Origin: UBA10677 sp045532295
GTDB taxonomy: Bacteria > Bacillota > Clostridia > Christensenellales > Pumilibacteraceae
NCBI GenBank assembly: GCA_045532295.1
Contig: JAZSFP010000007.1
Coordinates: 124,001-188,000 of the forward strand
Reading direction: 5' to 3'
DNA: 64,000 nt
Shown here: positions 15,576 to 24,492 of the stretch, one piece after another
Numbering within the stretch: the first letter of the stretch is position 1
Layout of the letters: the number at the start of each line of letters is the position of its first letter
Made by a program: the position numbers and the translations under genes
The notes under the pieces: model-generated
What the model was told of the DNA's origin: nothing
What the model saw: only the letters and a program-made list of their open reading frames with translations
Database searches by the model: none

Positions 15576-16988
15576 ATGAATTACACAATCGAACAACTTA
15601 AGGGCGAAGTAAAAATCAATTTCTCCCTTACCACAGAAGAATGGGACAAGTATCTTGAAAAGTCTTACGTAAAGAACAAGGGTAAGTTTAATATCCCCGG
15701 TTTCCGTAAAGGTCGCGCTACCCGTAAGATGATTGAAAAGATGTACGGCGAAGGCGTTTTCTTCGACGACGCTTTTAATTTTGCTTTCTACGAAAGTTAC
15801 GCAAAAGCTCTTGATGAAAACGTGGATATCTTCCCCGTAGAAGACCCCAGAGTAGATATTGACGCGGTAGACGAAAACGGCGTAAAGTTTAACGCTATCG
15901 TAACCGTTAAGCCCGAAGTAACTCTTGGCGCTTATACAGGTATTAAACTTGACAAAGTTGAGTATAATGTTACGGCAGAGGACGTTCAAGCGGAAATCGA
16001 CCGCGCTCGTAAGCAAGGCGCAAGAAGAGTAGAGATTAGTGATAGAGCAGTTGCAAACGGCGATATCGTAAACCTTGATTATAGCGGTAGCGTAGACGGC
16101 GTTAAGTTTAACGGCGGTACTGCAACTGGTCAAGAACTCGTAATCGGTTCGGGCTCGTTTATTCCCGGTTTTGAGGAGCAAATGGTTGGAATGACTATCG
16201 GCGAGACTAAAGACCTCAACGTAACTTTCCCTGCAGAGTATCACGCAGAAGAACTCAAGGGCAAAGAGGCGGTATTTACCGTAACCGTTAATAAGATTGA
16301 AGCGGAGGAACTTCCTGCTCTTGACGACGAGTTCGCAAAGAACGTAAGCAGATTTGATACTTTTGAAGAGTATAAATCGGATATCGAAACCAGACTTAAG
16401 GAGAATAAGGAGCGTCAGGCTAATAACGAAAATGAGAATAACCTCATTACCGCAGTTACTGCCAACGCTACCGTTGAAATCCCTGCTTGTATGGTTGAGC
16501 AACAAATAGACTATCTTCTCGAGGATATGCAATATAGACTTAACTATATGTACCGTATGAAACTTGAAGATTATCTTAAGTACACCGGTGGCACGATGGA
16601 AGAACTTCGCAAGAGCAGAGCGGAAGAGGCTGAGCGCGACGTTAAGACTCGTCTCGTTCTTGAGGCTATTATTAAGGCTGAAAACCTTGACGTTACCGAA
16701 GACGAAGTTATTGCTGAAATCGAGCGTATGGCTACTTCGCAAGGAAAGACCGTTGAAGATTACAGAAAGCATATGGAGAGCAAGCAGGTTAACTATATTA
16801 AGAACGACCTCATCACCAAGAAACTCATTGCTTTCCTTAAAGAAAACAATACTTTTGGCGTAGCAGAGAAGAAGACTGCAAAGAAGAGCGCTAAGAAGAC
16901 TACTGAAGAAAAAGCAGAAAAGAAGACCACTGCAAAAAAGACTACCGCGAAGAAGACCACTAAGAAGGCAGAGAAGAAAGAAGACTAA
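15576..16988 (+). CDS. tig: Trigger factor with a long Lys/Ala/Thr-rich tail
   Basis: A 470-residue ribosome-bound chaperone and peptidyl-prolyl isomerase. The ribosome-binding signature GFRKGR is at 42-47, the FKBP-type PPIase domain spans about 150-245, and the helical C-terminal chaperone domain about 250-425. The start is the ATG after CGGAGG. After the expected end the protein carries roughly 43 residues made almost only of Lys, Ala, Thr, Glu and Ser (KKTAKKSAKKTT-like units), which resembles histone H1 or HU tails and is not part of the family domain. It probably binds rRNA or DNA or stays disordered. It precedes clpP and clpX, the usual tig-clpP-clpX order. Confidence 0.93.
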   Translation: MNYTIEQLKGEVKINFSLTTEEWDKYLEKSYVKNKGKFNIPGFRKGRATRKMIEKMYGEGVFFDDAFNFAFYESYAKALDENVDIFPVEDPRVDIDAVDENGVKFNAIVTVKPEVTLGAYTGIKLDKVEYNVTAEDVQAEIDRARKQGARRVEISDRAVANGDIVNLDYSGSVDGVKFNGGTATGQELVIGSGSFIPGFEEQMVGMTIGETKDLNVTFPAEYHAEELKGKEAVFTVTVNKIEAEELPALDDEFAKNVSRFDTFEEYKSDIETRLKENKERQANNENENNLITAVTANATVEIPACMVEQQIDYLLEDMQYRLNYMYRMKLEDYLKYTGGTMEELRKSRAEEAERDVKTRLVLEAIIKAENLDVTEDEVIAEIERMATSQGKTVEDYRKHMESKQVNYIKNDLITKKLIAFLKENNTFGVAEKKTAKKSAKKTTEEKAEKKTTAKKTTAKKTTKKAEKKED

Positions 16989-17013
16989 TTCCGATTTTTA
17001 GGGAGAGAATATT

Positions 17014-17607
17014 ATGATTAAAAACAGTTTAGTACCTATGGTTGTTGAGCAAACTAATCGTGGCGAGCGCTCTTACGACATTTATTCGCGTCTTTTGGAG
17101 GATAGAATTATATTCCTAACTGGCGAAGTAAACGACATTAGCGCAGACATTATTATCGCTCAACTTATCTATCTCGAGGGCAAAGACCCCGATAAAGATA
17201 TTAGCCTTTATATCAATAGCCCCGGCGGAAGCGTAACGGCAGGTATGGGCATCTACGATACTATGAACTATATTAAATGCGACGTAAGTACTATTTGCGT
17301 AGGAATGGCGGCGTCTATGGGCGCGTTCTTGCTCTCGTCTGGCGCAAAAGGTAAGCGTTTTGCTCTTCCTAACAGCGAAATTATGATTCATCAGCCTTTA
17401 GGTGGTGCTCAAGGTCAGGCAAGTGATATCGAAATTCAGGCAAGACATATCCTTCGTACTAAGGATAAACTTAATAGAATTTTGGCTCAAAACACTTCTC
17501 AACCCCTTGAGAAGATACAAAAAGACGTTGACCGTGATTACTATATGAGCGCTCAAGAGGCTCTCGAGTACGGCTTGGTCGATAAAATTTTTGATAAAAG
17601 ACAGTAA
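17014..17607 (+). CDS. clpP: ATP-dependent Clp protease proteolytic subunit ClpP
   Basis: A 197-residue ClpP serine protease. The catalytic triad is Ser101 (MAASMGAF), His126 (IMIHQPLG) and Asp175 (DVDRDYYM). It forms the two-ring proteolytic chamber that works with ClpX encoded next. The ribosome site is AGGGAG, 25 bases after tig. Length and motifs are typical. A short N-terminal run (MIKNSLVPMVVEQT) is the axial-gate region and is partly removed on maturation in other species. Confidence 0.96.
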   Translation: MIKNSLVPMVVEQTNRGERSYDIYSRLLEDRIIFLTGEVNDISADIIIAQLIYLEGKDPDKDISLYINSPGGSVTAGMGIYDTMNYIKCDVSTICVGMAASMGAFLLSSGAKGKRFALPNSEIMIHQPLGGAQGQASDIEIQARHILRTKDKLNRILAQNTSQPLEKIQKDVDRDYYMSAQEALEYGLVDKIFDKRQ

Positions 17608-17622
17608 CAGGAGTTTGATTTT

Positions 17623-18870
17623 TTGAGAAATTATATTGAAGAAAGATGCTCGTTTTGCGGAAAAGAGGATTCGCAAGTAGAATTCCTTTTCAAAGGTCCT
17701 AACGATACTAACATTTGTAACGAGTGCGTGGCGCGTTGTCAGGAACTTATGACAACTGAAGAGAATAAAACGCCCACGAAGGTAAATCTTCCCACACCCG
17801 AAGAAATGATGGCGGAACTTGACCGTTATATCGTAGGTCAAGAGGATGCAAAAAGAGTTCTTTGCGTAGCAGTATATAATCATTACAAGCGTATTGAGTA
17901 CAATAAACGCCAAGAAACAAAGAAAGGGCGTAAGGACGATATCGAACTAAAGAAGAGCAATATTTTAATGCTTGGACCCACCGGTTGCGGTAAGACCTTG
18001 CTTGCCCAAACACTTTCTCGTATACTCAACGTACCTTTCGCAGTGGCTGATGCAACTACGCTTACCGAGGCGGGTTACGTGGGTGAGGACGTTGAAAACG
18101 TGCTCCTTAAACTTATTCAGAACGCAGACTTTGATATCAAACGCGCAGAGCGTGGTATAATCTATATCGACGAAATCGACAAGATTGCAAGAAAGAGTGA
18201 AAACGTTAGTATAACTCGTGACGTATCGGGCGAGGGTGTACAACAAGCGCTTCTTAAAATCGTAGAGAGTACCGTTGCATCCGTTCCTCCTCAAGGCGGT
18301 AGGAAGCACCCTCAACAAGAGTGTTTGCAAATAGACACTACTAATATACTCTTTATCTTTGGCGGAGCGTTCGTAGGACTTGATAAGATTATTGAAAAAC
18401 GTATGTCTTCTTCCTCGCTTGGCTTTGGTGGAGAAATCAAAAAGACCGAGCAGAACACCGACGAGGTCATTAAAAACCTTCAACCCCAAGACCTTATCAA
18501 GTTTGGATTGATTCCCGAGTTTATCGGTAGAGTGCCCGTAACGGTAAGTTTGACTGCGCTTGACGAAGACGCGCTCGTTCGTATTTTGACTGAGCCACGC
18601 GACAGTATCGTAAAGCAGTATATAAAACTTTTTGAAATGGACGGAGTAACGCTTGAATTTGAGGACGAGGCAGTTCGCGCAATCGCTCACCGCGCTATCG
18701 AACTTAAGACGGGCGCAAGAGGACTTCGTTCGATTATGGAAGATTGTATGCTTGATACGATGTTTATAACGCCCAGCGATAAGAGTATCGAAAAGGTAAT
18801 CGTAACGCGTGACGCTATTAAGCATCATCAAAAACCTTTGATTATAAGAAAGGAAAACGCAACCGCATAA
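17623..18870 (+). CDS. clpX: ATP-dependent Clp protease ATP-binding subunit ClpX
   Basis: A 415-residue AAA+ unfoldase. An N-terminal C4 zinc finger (CSFCGKE, CNECVARCQ near residues 9-41) is followed by the AAA+ module with Walker A (GPTGCGKT near 117-124), Walker B (IIYIDEIDK near 179-187) and the ClpP-binding IGF loop (FIGRVP region near 297). It starts with TTG at 17623, ten bases after CAGGAG, because no ATG lies in a suitable place. It unfolds substrates into ClpP. It is 15 bases after clpP, so the two are co-transcribed. Confidence 0.96.
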   Translation: MRNYIEERCSFCGKEDSQVEFLFKGPNDTNICNECVARCQELMTTEENKTPTKVNLPTPEEMMAELDRYIVGQEDAKRVLCVAVYNHYKRIEYNKRQETKKGRKDDIELKKSNILMLGPTGCGKTLLAQTLSRILNVPFAVADATTLTEAGYVGEDVENVLLKLIQNADFDIKRAERGIIYIDEIDKIARKSENVSITRDVSGEGVQQALLKIVESTVASVPPQGGRKHPQQECLQIDTTNILFIFGGAFVGLDKIIEKRMSSSSLGFGGEIKKTEQNTDEVIKNLQPQDLIKFGLIPEFIGRVPVTVSLTALDEDALVRILTEPRDSIVKQYIKLFEMDGVTLEFEDEAVRAIAHRAIELKTGARGLRSIMEDCMLDTMFITPSDKSIEKVIVTRDAIKHHQKPLIIRKENATA

Positions 18871-18875
18871 AACGG

Positions 18876-18912
18876 AGAGGTTACGCTTAAAATTAGGCGA
18901 TAACCTCTTTTA
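18876..18912 (+). terminator. Terminator after clpX
   Basis: AGAGGTTA and TAACCTCT arms with an interior loop, followed by TTTTATTTG. Confidence 0.7.
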
Positions 18913-18917
18913 TTTGT

Positions 18918-18946
18918 TTGTATTTTTATAATTTATATGGTATAAT
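18918..18946 (+). promoter_or_regulatory. Promoter of lon
   Basis: TTGTAT (18918-18923) and TATAAT (18941-18946) with 17 bases between. It starts right after the clpX terminator. Confidence 0.65.
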
Positions 18947-18986
18947 AAATAATACGGCGGTATTTTCGCCGATATGGAGGCACGAA

Positions 18987-21335
18987 ATGGAAGAATTTAA
19001 TCTTGACGTATTAGGTAATGAAAGCGTTCCACGCGCTTTTCCCACCTATAAAATGATTGCTCTACGAGGCTTGGTAATTTTTCCCACGCAAACTATTCAT
19101 TTTGAAATAGGACGAGACAAATCGCTTTCCGCATTAGAGCGAGCAAACGCTGCGGGCGAAAATATATTCTTAACTGCGCAAAGAGACGCAGGCAAAACTA
19201 ACCCTACCGAAGATGACGTATACAAAGTAGGTGTACTTGCTCGTATCCAGCAAATTATTAAACTTCCCAACAACTCGGTTAGGGTTCTCGTTACGGGATT
19301 AGAGCGTAGAATTATTGAAAGGGTAGTAACTTCTAACCCTTATTTTGAGGTAGAACTTTCTCCCTATCCTTACACTGAAGACAACGAAAGCGAAGTTAAA
19401 GCAATTAAGTCGATAATTAAGGAAAAACTTGACGGTTTTTTCAAACTTGACCACAAAATTCCAAAAGAAAAAATACCCACGCTAAACGTGGATAATAATG
19501 AAAAGTTTATTGCTGCTGCGGCATCTTTTCTTTTTGATAAAGATAGTGAACGCCAAAGAATTTTGGAAATATCCTCATTGTACAATCAACTTGAGGCTAT
19601 TTACGTGCAAATTATTACGCTTACGGAAATTCTTATGGCAGAGAAAAGAATTGCTATGCGTGTTCGTGAAAGCGTAGATAAAAATCAAAAAGAATACTAT
19701 CTTCGCGAGCAAATTAGGGCTATTCACGCTGAACTTGGCGACGACGAAGACGAGGCTGAGAATATTAGAAAGACGGCAAAAGAGAGAGATTTGCCCGAGT
19801 ACGTGATTGAAAAAATCGAAAAAGAACTTGCTCGTATGAGCAAAATGGCTCCTAACTCTCCCGAGGCGGGCATAATCCGAACCTATCTTGAGTGCGTTTT
19901 AGATCTTCCTTGGAATGAGGAAACGGAAGACGAAGTTGACCTTAAGAAAGCGGAGAAAATACTTGACGAGGACCATTACGGACTTAAGAAGGTTAAAGAA
20001 CGCATTATCGAGTATTTAGCAGTGCATACGCTCTCTAAGAACCTTAAAGGAGCAATTCTTTGCTTTGTTGGCCCTCCCGGAGTAGGTAAAACTTCCATAG
20101 TGTCTTCTATTGCAAGAGCAGCAGGTCGAAAACTTGTTCAAATGTCGCTTGGTGGTGTTAGAGACGAGGCGGAAGTTCGCGGTCATCGTCGTACCTATAT
20201 CGGCGCAATGGCAGGTAGAATTATAAGCGGGATGAGGACCGCAGGGGTAAATAATCCCGTGTTCTTGCTTGACGAGATTGATAAAATGTCGAGCGACTTT
20301 AGAGGTGACCCTGCAAGCGCAATGCTCGAAGTTCTCGATCCCAACCAAAACGAAGCGTTCAAAGACCATTATCTTGAAATCCCTTACGACTTGTCAAAAA
20401 CGATGTTCGTTTGTACGGCTAACACGCTTGATACTATTCCTACGCCCCTTCTTGATAGAATGGAAGTAATTGAGTTAAGCGGTTACACTTACGAAGAAAA
20501 ACTTCAAATTGCAAAGCGTTATCTTCTTCCAAAGCAAACCGAAATGAACGGTATGAAAAAGGGTAGCGTAATTATCGACGACGAAGTAATGATGGCTATT
20601 ATAACCGATTATACTAAGGAAAGCGGTGTGAGAAATCTTGAGAGAGAAATTTCCGCCGTAATTCGTAAACTTGCAGTTAAGAAAGTTAAGAGTAAGTCGT
20701 CAAAAAGCAGATACGTAGTTAAAAAATCTGACCTTATCGACCTTCTTGGACCTGCGCCGTTTAAAGAAGAGAAGGAAAATCTTGAGCCTATCGTGGGTAG
20801 AGTTTCCGGCCTCGCTTGGACGAGAGTGGGTGGAACGACTCTTCCCATTGAGATTGCACTTATAAGTGGAGGCAAAGGTGAAATTACTCTTACTGGTAAT
20901 CTTGGAGACGTAATGAAGGAGTCAGCAAGAACCGCGCTTTCTATGATAAGAAGTAGAGCGGAGCGCTACGGAATTGACGTGAGCAAGTTTACAAGCAACG
21001 ATATCCATATTCACTGTCCCGAGGGCGCAGTACCCAAAGACGGTCCAAGCGCAGGTATTACGCTTTCAACCGCTATCTACTCTGTATTTACGGGCAAAGC
21101 GGTTCGCGGAGACGTTGCAATGACGGGCGAGATTACCTTGCTTGGTAAAGTGCTTGCAATCGGTGGACTTAAAGAAAAATCGCTTGGCGCGTTGAGAGCA
21201 GGGATGAAGACTATTATTATTCCTAAAGAAAACGAACAGGATATTAAGGATATTCCCGACGAAGTCAAAGCAAGTGTTGAGATTGTTACGGCAAGCGATA
21301 TTGACGACGTGTTAAAGGTTGCTATCGTAGATTAA
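18987..21335 (+). CDS. lon: ATP-dependent protease Lon
   Basis: A 782-residue LonA protease. It has an N-terminal substrate-binding domain (about 15-215), an AAA+ module with Walker A GPPGVGKTS (about 363-371) and LLDEIDKM (about 430), and a C-terminal Ser-Lys peptidase domain with KDGPSAGIT holding the catalytic Ser, and the Lys about 43 residues further on. I start it at the ATG at 18987 after TGGAGG; longer in-frame extension runs through the promoter. It degrades misfolded and short-lived regulatory proteins in the cytoplasm. It is followed by engB at 17 bases, the usual lon-ysxC pairing. Confidence 0.96.
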   Translation: MEEFNLDVLGNESVPRAFPTYKMIALRGLVIFPTQTIHFEIGRDKSLSALERANAAGENIFLTAQRDAGKTNPTEDDVYKVGVLARIQQIIKLPNNSVRVLVTGLERRIIERVVTSNPYFEVELSPYPYTEDNESEVKAIKSIIKEKLDGFFKLDHKIPKEKIPTLNVDNNEKFIAAAASFLFDKDSERQRILEISSLYNQLEAIYVQIITLTEILMAEKRIAMRVRESVDKNQKEYYLREQIRAIHAELGDDEDEAENIRKTAKERDLPEYVIEKIEKELARMSKMAPNSPEAGIIRTYLECVLDLPWNEETEDEVDLKKAEKILDEDHYGLKKVKERIIEYLAVHTLSKNLKGAILCFVGPPGVGKTSIVSSIARAAGRKLVQMSLGGVRDEAEVRGHRRTYIGAMAGRIISGMRTAGVNNPVFLLDEIDKMSSDFRGDPASAMLEVLDPNQNEAFKDHYLEIPYDLSKTMFVCTANTLDTIPTPLLDRMEVIELSGYTYEEKLQIAKRYLLPKQTEMNGMKKGSVIIDDEVMMAIITDYTKESGVRNLEREISAVIRKLAVKKVKSKSSKSRYVVKKSDLIDLLGPAPFKEEKENLEPIVGRVSGLAWTRVGGTTLPIEIALISGGKGEITLTGNLGDVMKESARTALSMIRSRAERYGIDVSKFTSNDIHIHCPEGAVPKDGPSAGITLSTAIYSVFTGKAVRGDVAMTGEITLLGKVLAIGGLKEKSLGALRAGMKTIIIPKENEQDIKDIPDEVKASVEIVTASDIDDVLKVAIVD

Positions 21336-21352
21336 TATAAAGGAAAGAGCAA

Positions 21353-21979
21353 ATGAAAATCCAAAACGCAAAATTTATAACGAGTTTCGCCTCTCGCGAC
21401 AAGTACCTTGAGTACGCCGCGACTTGTCCTATACCCGAAATTTGCGTTGTAGGGCGCTCTAACGTAGGAAAATCCACCTTTATTAATACCTTTTCCTCTC
21501 GCAGTAAACTTGCAAAAACTTCCTCAACCCCGGGAAGAACGAGGCTTATAAACGTCTTTGACTTTAACGACGGGTTGTTTAGATTGATCGACTTGCCCGG
21601 CTACGGCTTTGCTCAAGCGGGTAAACAACAGCAAAAGGAGTGGGGAGGTCTAATTGAAGGATATTTGCAAGGCTCTAAAAATCTTTGCCATACGCTCGTG
21701 CTTGTAGACGCGCGTCACGAACCTACTAAACTTGACGTCGTTATGACAGAATACTTGTATTATTATCAAATGCCTTTTACCGTTATCGCAACCAAGTGCG
21801 ACAAAATAAGTAGGGCTGAAGTAGGAAGAAGCGTTCAACGAATTGCAACCACGCTTAAGATAGGAAAGGACAATATAATTGCAACATCAGCCGAGGGGCT
21901 TGGTAGAGAAAAAGTAGCGGATAGGATTGAAGAAATTCTTAAAGCGAGAGAAGAACTAAAAGAAAATATAGAAGAATAG
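21353..21979 (+). CDS. engB: Ribosome biogenesis GTPase EngB (YihA/YsxC)
   Basis: A 208-residue TRAFAC GTPase. The G1 motif is GRSNVGKST (34-42), G2 includes TSSTPGRTR near 55-63, G3 is DLPGYGFA near 79-86 and G4 is TKCDK near 148-152. It acts in assembly of the 50S subunit. It shares the lon transcript. The C-terminal part is helical and Glu/Lys-rich, as usual. Confidence 0.95.
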   Translation: MKIQNAKFITSFASRDKYLEYAATCPIPEICVVGRSNVGKSTFINTFSSRSKLAKTSSTPGRTRLINVFDFNDGLFRLIDLPGYGFAQAGKQQQKEWGGLIEGYLQGSKNLCHTLVLVDARHEPTKLDVVMTEYLYYYQMPFTVIATKCDKISRAEVGRSVQRIATTLKIGKDNIIATSAEGLGREKVADRIEEILKAREELKENIEE

Positions 21980-21988
21980 TAACAAATT

Positions 21989-22042
21989 AAAACCTTCCGT
22001 AATAAAATGGTATCAAGAAAGGAAATTGCGGGAGGTTTTTTA
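21989..22042 (+). promoter_or_regulatory. Terminator-like hairpin that contains the ribosome site of the next gene
   Basis: AAAACCTTCCG (21989-21999) pairs with CGGGAGGTTTT (22029-22039), eleven base pairs with one G-U, followed by more T and then the ATG at 22043. The GGGAGG used by that gene is in the right arm. Read-through from engB would form this structure and either terminate or hide the ribosome site. Confidence 0.6.
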
Positions 22043-22648
22043 ATGGCAAACAAATGTAACTGTAAATCGGCAGGACGAATAAATGGCAATCCGTTGTGTG
22101 GGCTTTGCGAGAGAGTGTGTATTCAAACTAAAAAGATAACCGACGGATGCATAGCAAGGTTTTCTAACGTAGACTTTATAGTTGGATTACCGCCCGTAAG
22201 CGCTCCTGCGCCGTACACTTTCGTGGAAATGCGAGCAAACGGAGTAAGTACCGTTACGAACTTAACGGTAACACCGCTTGACGGAGCAAGAGCAAGGCTG
22301 AATTTTACTGCAACGGTGCCGGTAGTGGTGCTTTTTACCGACGCTAACGGGGTAAGTAACAGCGTAAATTCCACGGTAAGTGTAAACAGAGACATCGTTT
22401 TAACCGTTCCACAAGACGAACTCATACCGTATGCAATCGAGGTTTCAACCAACTTGCTTTCTCGGATAGGCAGTTTTTCGGGGGATAACAGTTCAGTGTC
22501 GGTAACGGCTTGCGTAGTTCAAGTCGTAAGGGTAGTGAGAACGGTGGAAATATTAGTACCCTCCTACGGCGCATGCGAGTATCCCGTATGCGAAGACTAT
22601 CAAGACGAGTGTGAAATTTTGTTTAATAGCCCAAGTTTTCCTTTCTAA
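22043..22648 (+). CDS. Cys-rich protein, probably spore-coat type, unknown
   Basis: A 201-residue protein I cannot name with certainty. I start it at 22043 after GGGAGG. The N-terminus is Cys-rich (NKCNCKSAGR, PLCGLCERVCIQ; six cysteines in the first 33 residues). A middle part rich in Val, Thr, Ser and Asn (about 60-165, beta-strand character) follows, and the tail again has cysteines (ACEYPVCEDYQDEC). The CERVCIQTKK segment recalls clostridial spore-coat-like proteins near SPOCS-domain families. Cys pairs at both ends suggest cross-linking. The ribosome site lies in a terminator-like hairpin. A coat or surface role is inferred. Confidence 0.55.
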   Translation: MANKCNCKSAGRINGNPLCGLCERVCIQTKKITDGCIARFSNVDFIVGLPPVSAPAPYTFVEMRANGVSTVTNLTVTPLDGARARLNFTATVPVVVLFTDANGVSNSVNSTVSVNRDIVLTVPQDELIPYAIEVSTNLLSRIGSFSGDNSSVSVTACVVQVVRVVRTVEILVPSYGACEYPVCEDYQDECEILFNSPSFPF

Positions 22649-22654
22649 ATTCTC

Positions 22655-22691
22655 ATCGCTCTTTCTGTTGGAAGAGCGATTATTTTATTTT
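22655..22691 (+). terminator. Terminator after the Cys-rich gene
   Basis: ATCGCTCTT (22655-22663) pairs with AAGAGCGAT (22672-22680), followed by a T-rich run. Confidence 0.75.
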
Positions 22692-22705
22692 TAGCCCTTT
22701 AATGC

Positions 22706-22734
22706 TTGCAAAAAATTACGCGTAGTGTTATAAT
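22706..22734 (+). promoter_or_regulatory. Promoter placing transcription start on the ATG at 22741
   Basis: TTGCAA (22706-22711) and TATAAT (22729-22734) are 17 bases apart. The usual start of transcription, seven bases after the -10, is 22741, which is the A of the start codon. Confidence 0.75.
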
Positions 22735-22740
22735 CAATAT

Positions 22741-23448
22741 ATGAAAATTTTTGCAATCAGCGACTTTCATCTTTCAATAAATAACCCTAAGCCTATGGAT
22801 ATATTTGGCGACGTGTGGGAAAATTATCTTGAAACGATAGAAGAGTTTTGGAATAATAATATAACCGATAACGACGTAGTGCTTATTGCAGGCGATACGA
22901 GTTGGGCAATGACAATGGACGCCGTGTTGCCTGATTTGGAATATTTGGGCGGTTTTTCAGGTAAAAAAATATTACTTCGTGGCAATCACGATTACTGGTG
23001 GCACTCAATAAGCGCAGTAAGAAACGCTTTACCGTACAATTTTTACGCTATTCAAAACGATTGTATAAGAATTGAAAATCTGCTTGTTTGTGGTTCGAGA
23101 GGTTGGACAACCCCAGAAAAGAACAAAGAACAATCGGTAGAAGATAAAAAAATTTACGACCGTGAACTCATAAGAATAAAACTCTCTTTGGATGAAATGC
23201 GCAAAAAAAGGCAAGAGGGTGACAAAGTCGTAGTTATGATGCACTATCCTCCCTTTAATAGCGCTTACGCGCCCTCGCCTTTTACTGATCTAATTAAACA
23301 GTATAATGTTGACGCCGTAGTTTACGGGCATCTTCACGGAAAAAACGTACGCGCTAATAAAATTGTAAATATGGACGGAGTAAAATACTATCTTACTTCT
23401 TGTGATATGATAGGAAATATTCCCGTTGAAATAAATCTGGAGGATTAA
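22741..23448 (+). CDS. Calcineurin-like metallophosphoesterase
   Basis: A 235-residue metallophosphoesterase. Metal-binding motifs are ISDFHLS (6-12), AGDTSWA near 50-56, RGNHDYWWHS near 80-89, MHYPPFN near 166-172 and YGHLHG near 196-201. The start is fixed by the family's N-terminus MKIFAISDFHLS. No ribosome site precedes the ATG, and the promoter places transcription start on the ATG, so translation is probably leaderless. The gene overlaps nothing and is followed one base later by the TIM-barrel gene. The substrate is unknown. Confidence 0.9.
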   Translation: MKIFAISDFHLSINNPKPMDIFGDVWENYLETIEEFWNNNITDNDVVLIAGDTSWAMTMDAVLPDLEYLGGFSGKKILLRGNHDYWWHSISAVRNALPYNFYAIQNDCIRIENLLVCGSRGWTTPEKNKEQSVEDKKIYDRELIRIKLSLDEMRKKRQEGDKVVVMMHYPPFNSAYAPSPFTDLIKQYNVDAVVYGHLHGKNVRANKIVNMDGVKYYLTSCDMIGNIPVEINLED

Positions 23449-23449
23449 A

Positions 23450-24301
23450 ATGTACGGACAAAAATTATGTATCAATCTCGGCGTGCTTGCTGAACTTGGC
23501 GTTGAAAAAGAAATTGAACTTTATAAAAATGCAGGTTTTGATGCAATTTTCCCTTGCTATAAAGATAGAGAACAACTTTTAGAAATTGCTCGCGCGGCAA
23601 AGGAAAGGGATATGATTATTCAGTCAGTTCACGCTCCCTTTACTGGCGCTGCAAAAATGTGGCAAGAGGGCGAAGCGGGCGAAAAAGTTATCGAAGAACT
23701 GATCGAATGCGTTAAAGCATCTGCTGAAGTGGGCGTGCCCATCGTTGTTTGTCACGCTTACATAGGTTTTTATACCGGTGAAACGCCTACTGCGCTTGGG
23801 CTAAAAAGAATTCATCGTCTCGTCGAAGTTGCGAGAGAATTAAAAATTAAGGTTGCTTTTGAAAACACCGAGGGCGAAGAATTCCTTTTTGCAATTTTAC
23901 AAGAATTTGAAAACGACGATACGGTCGGATTTTGTTGGGATAGCGGACACGAGCAATGCTATAATTATAGTGAGGATATGCTTGCAAAGTATGGTAAAAA
24001 ATTGATAGCAACTCACCTTAACGATAACCTTGGCGTAAGTAACACAAAAGGAATAATTGACTGGACGGACGACCTCCATCTTTTGCCTTTCGACGGTATG
24101 ATTGACTGGATTGATGCCGGAAAAAGACTTGTTAAAACTGGCTTTGATGGAATTTTAACTTTTGAACTTACACGCGCATCTAAACCAAACCGCCACGACA
24201 ACGACAAATATGCAAAAATGACGGCGGAAGAATACGCTTTCGAGGCGTACGGTAGAGCAGTCCGTTTTGCGAATATTTTTAAAAAATTAAGAAATAAATA
24301 A
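23450..24301 (+). CDS. Xylose-isomerase-like TIM-barrel protein
   Basis: A 283-residue AP-endonuclease-2/sugar-isomerase-like TIM barrel. Typical elements are SVHAPF near 63-68, VVCHAYIG near 97-104, AFENTEGEEF near 139-148, FCWDSGHEQ near 163-171 (metal ligands), ATHLNDN near 187-193 and a C-terminal FELTRAS near 232-238. Family members isomerise or epimerise sugars or cyclitols; the substrate is not readable here. It has a GGAGG ribosome site and starts directly after the metallophosphoesterase, so the pair is co-transcribed. Confidence 0.85.
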   Translation: MYGQKLCINLGVLAELGVEKEIELYKNAGFDAIFPCYKDREQLLEIARAAKERDMIIQSVHAPFTGAAKMWQEGEAGEKVIEELIECVKASAEVGVPIVVCHAYIGFYTGETPTALGLKRIHRLVEVARELKIKVAFENTEGEEFLFAILQEFENDDTVGFCWDSGHEQCYNYSEDMLAKYGKKLIATHLNDNLGVSNTKGIIDWTDDLHLLPFDGMIDWIDAGKRLVKTGFDGILTFELTRASKPNRHDNDKYAKMTAEEYAFEAYGRAVRFANIFKKLRNK

Positions 24302-24338
24302 CCATATTTTACTCCAAAAAATTAAAAACGAAAAAAAT

Positions 24339-24488
24339 TTGACCACTCGTTGACCACTTAAAAAAACGCCTTTATCCCTCGGATAAGGGCTTTTTTCTTG
24401 CGCTTGGAGTTGTGAAGTGGTTAGTTTGGGTTATAAAGTGGTCAAAATCTTTAAAAAAATTAAAAAATTTTTAATCAAGTGGTCAAAA
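24339..24488. promoter_or_regulatory. Five phased AAGTGGTCAA boxes, putative MraZ operator
   Basis: On the plus strand AAGTGGT copies start at 24415, 24436 and 24477; on the minus strand the same box occurs as TTGACCACT at 24339 and 24350. Distances are 11, 21 and 41 bases, near one, two and four helical turns. The last copy ends five bases before the mraZ -35. MraZ of other bacteria binds clustered TGGG/GTGG-type direct repeats upstream of its own gene, so autoregulation is the natural reading. Confidence 0.65.
24368..24396 (+). terminator. Terminator after the TIM-barrel gene
   Basis: GCCTTTATCC and GGATAAGGGC arms (one G-U pair), loop CTC, then TTTTTT. It sits between the minus- and plus-oriented AAGTGGTCAA boxes. 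Confidence 0.8.
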
Positions 24489-24492
24489 ATGG

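Noticed and set aside
15531..18831. Minus-strand frames opposite tig, clpP and clpX
   Set aside because: They lie wholly over convincing plus-strand genes and show no domain signature.
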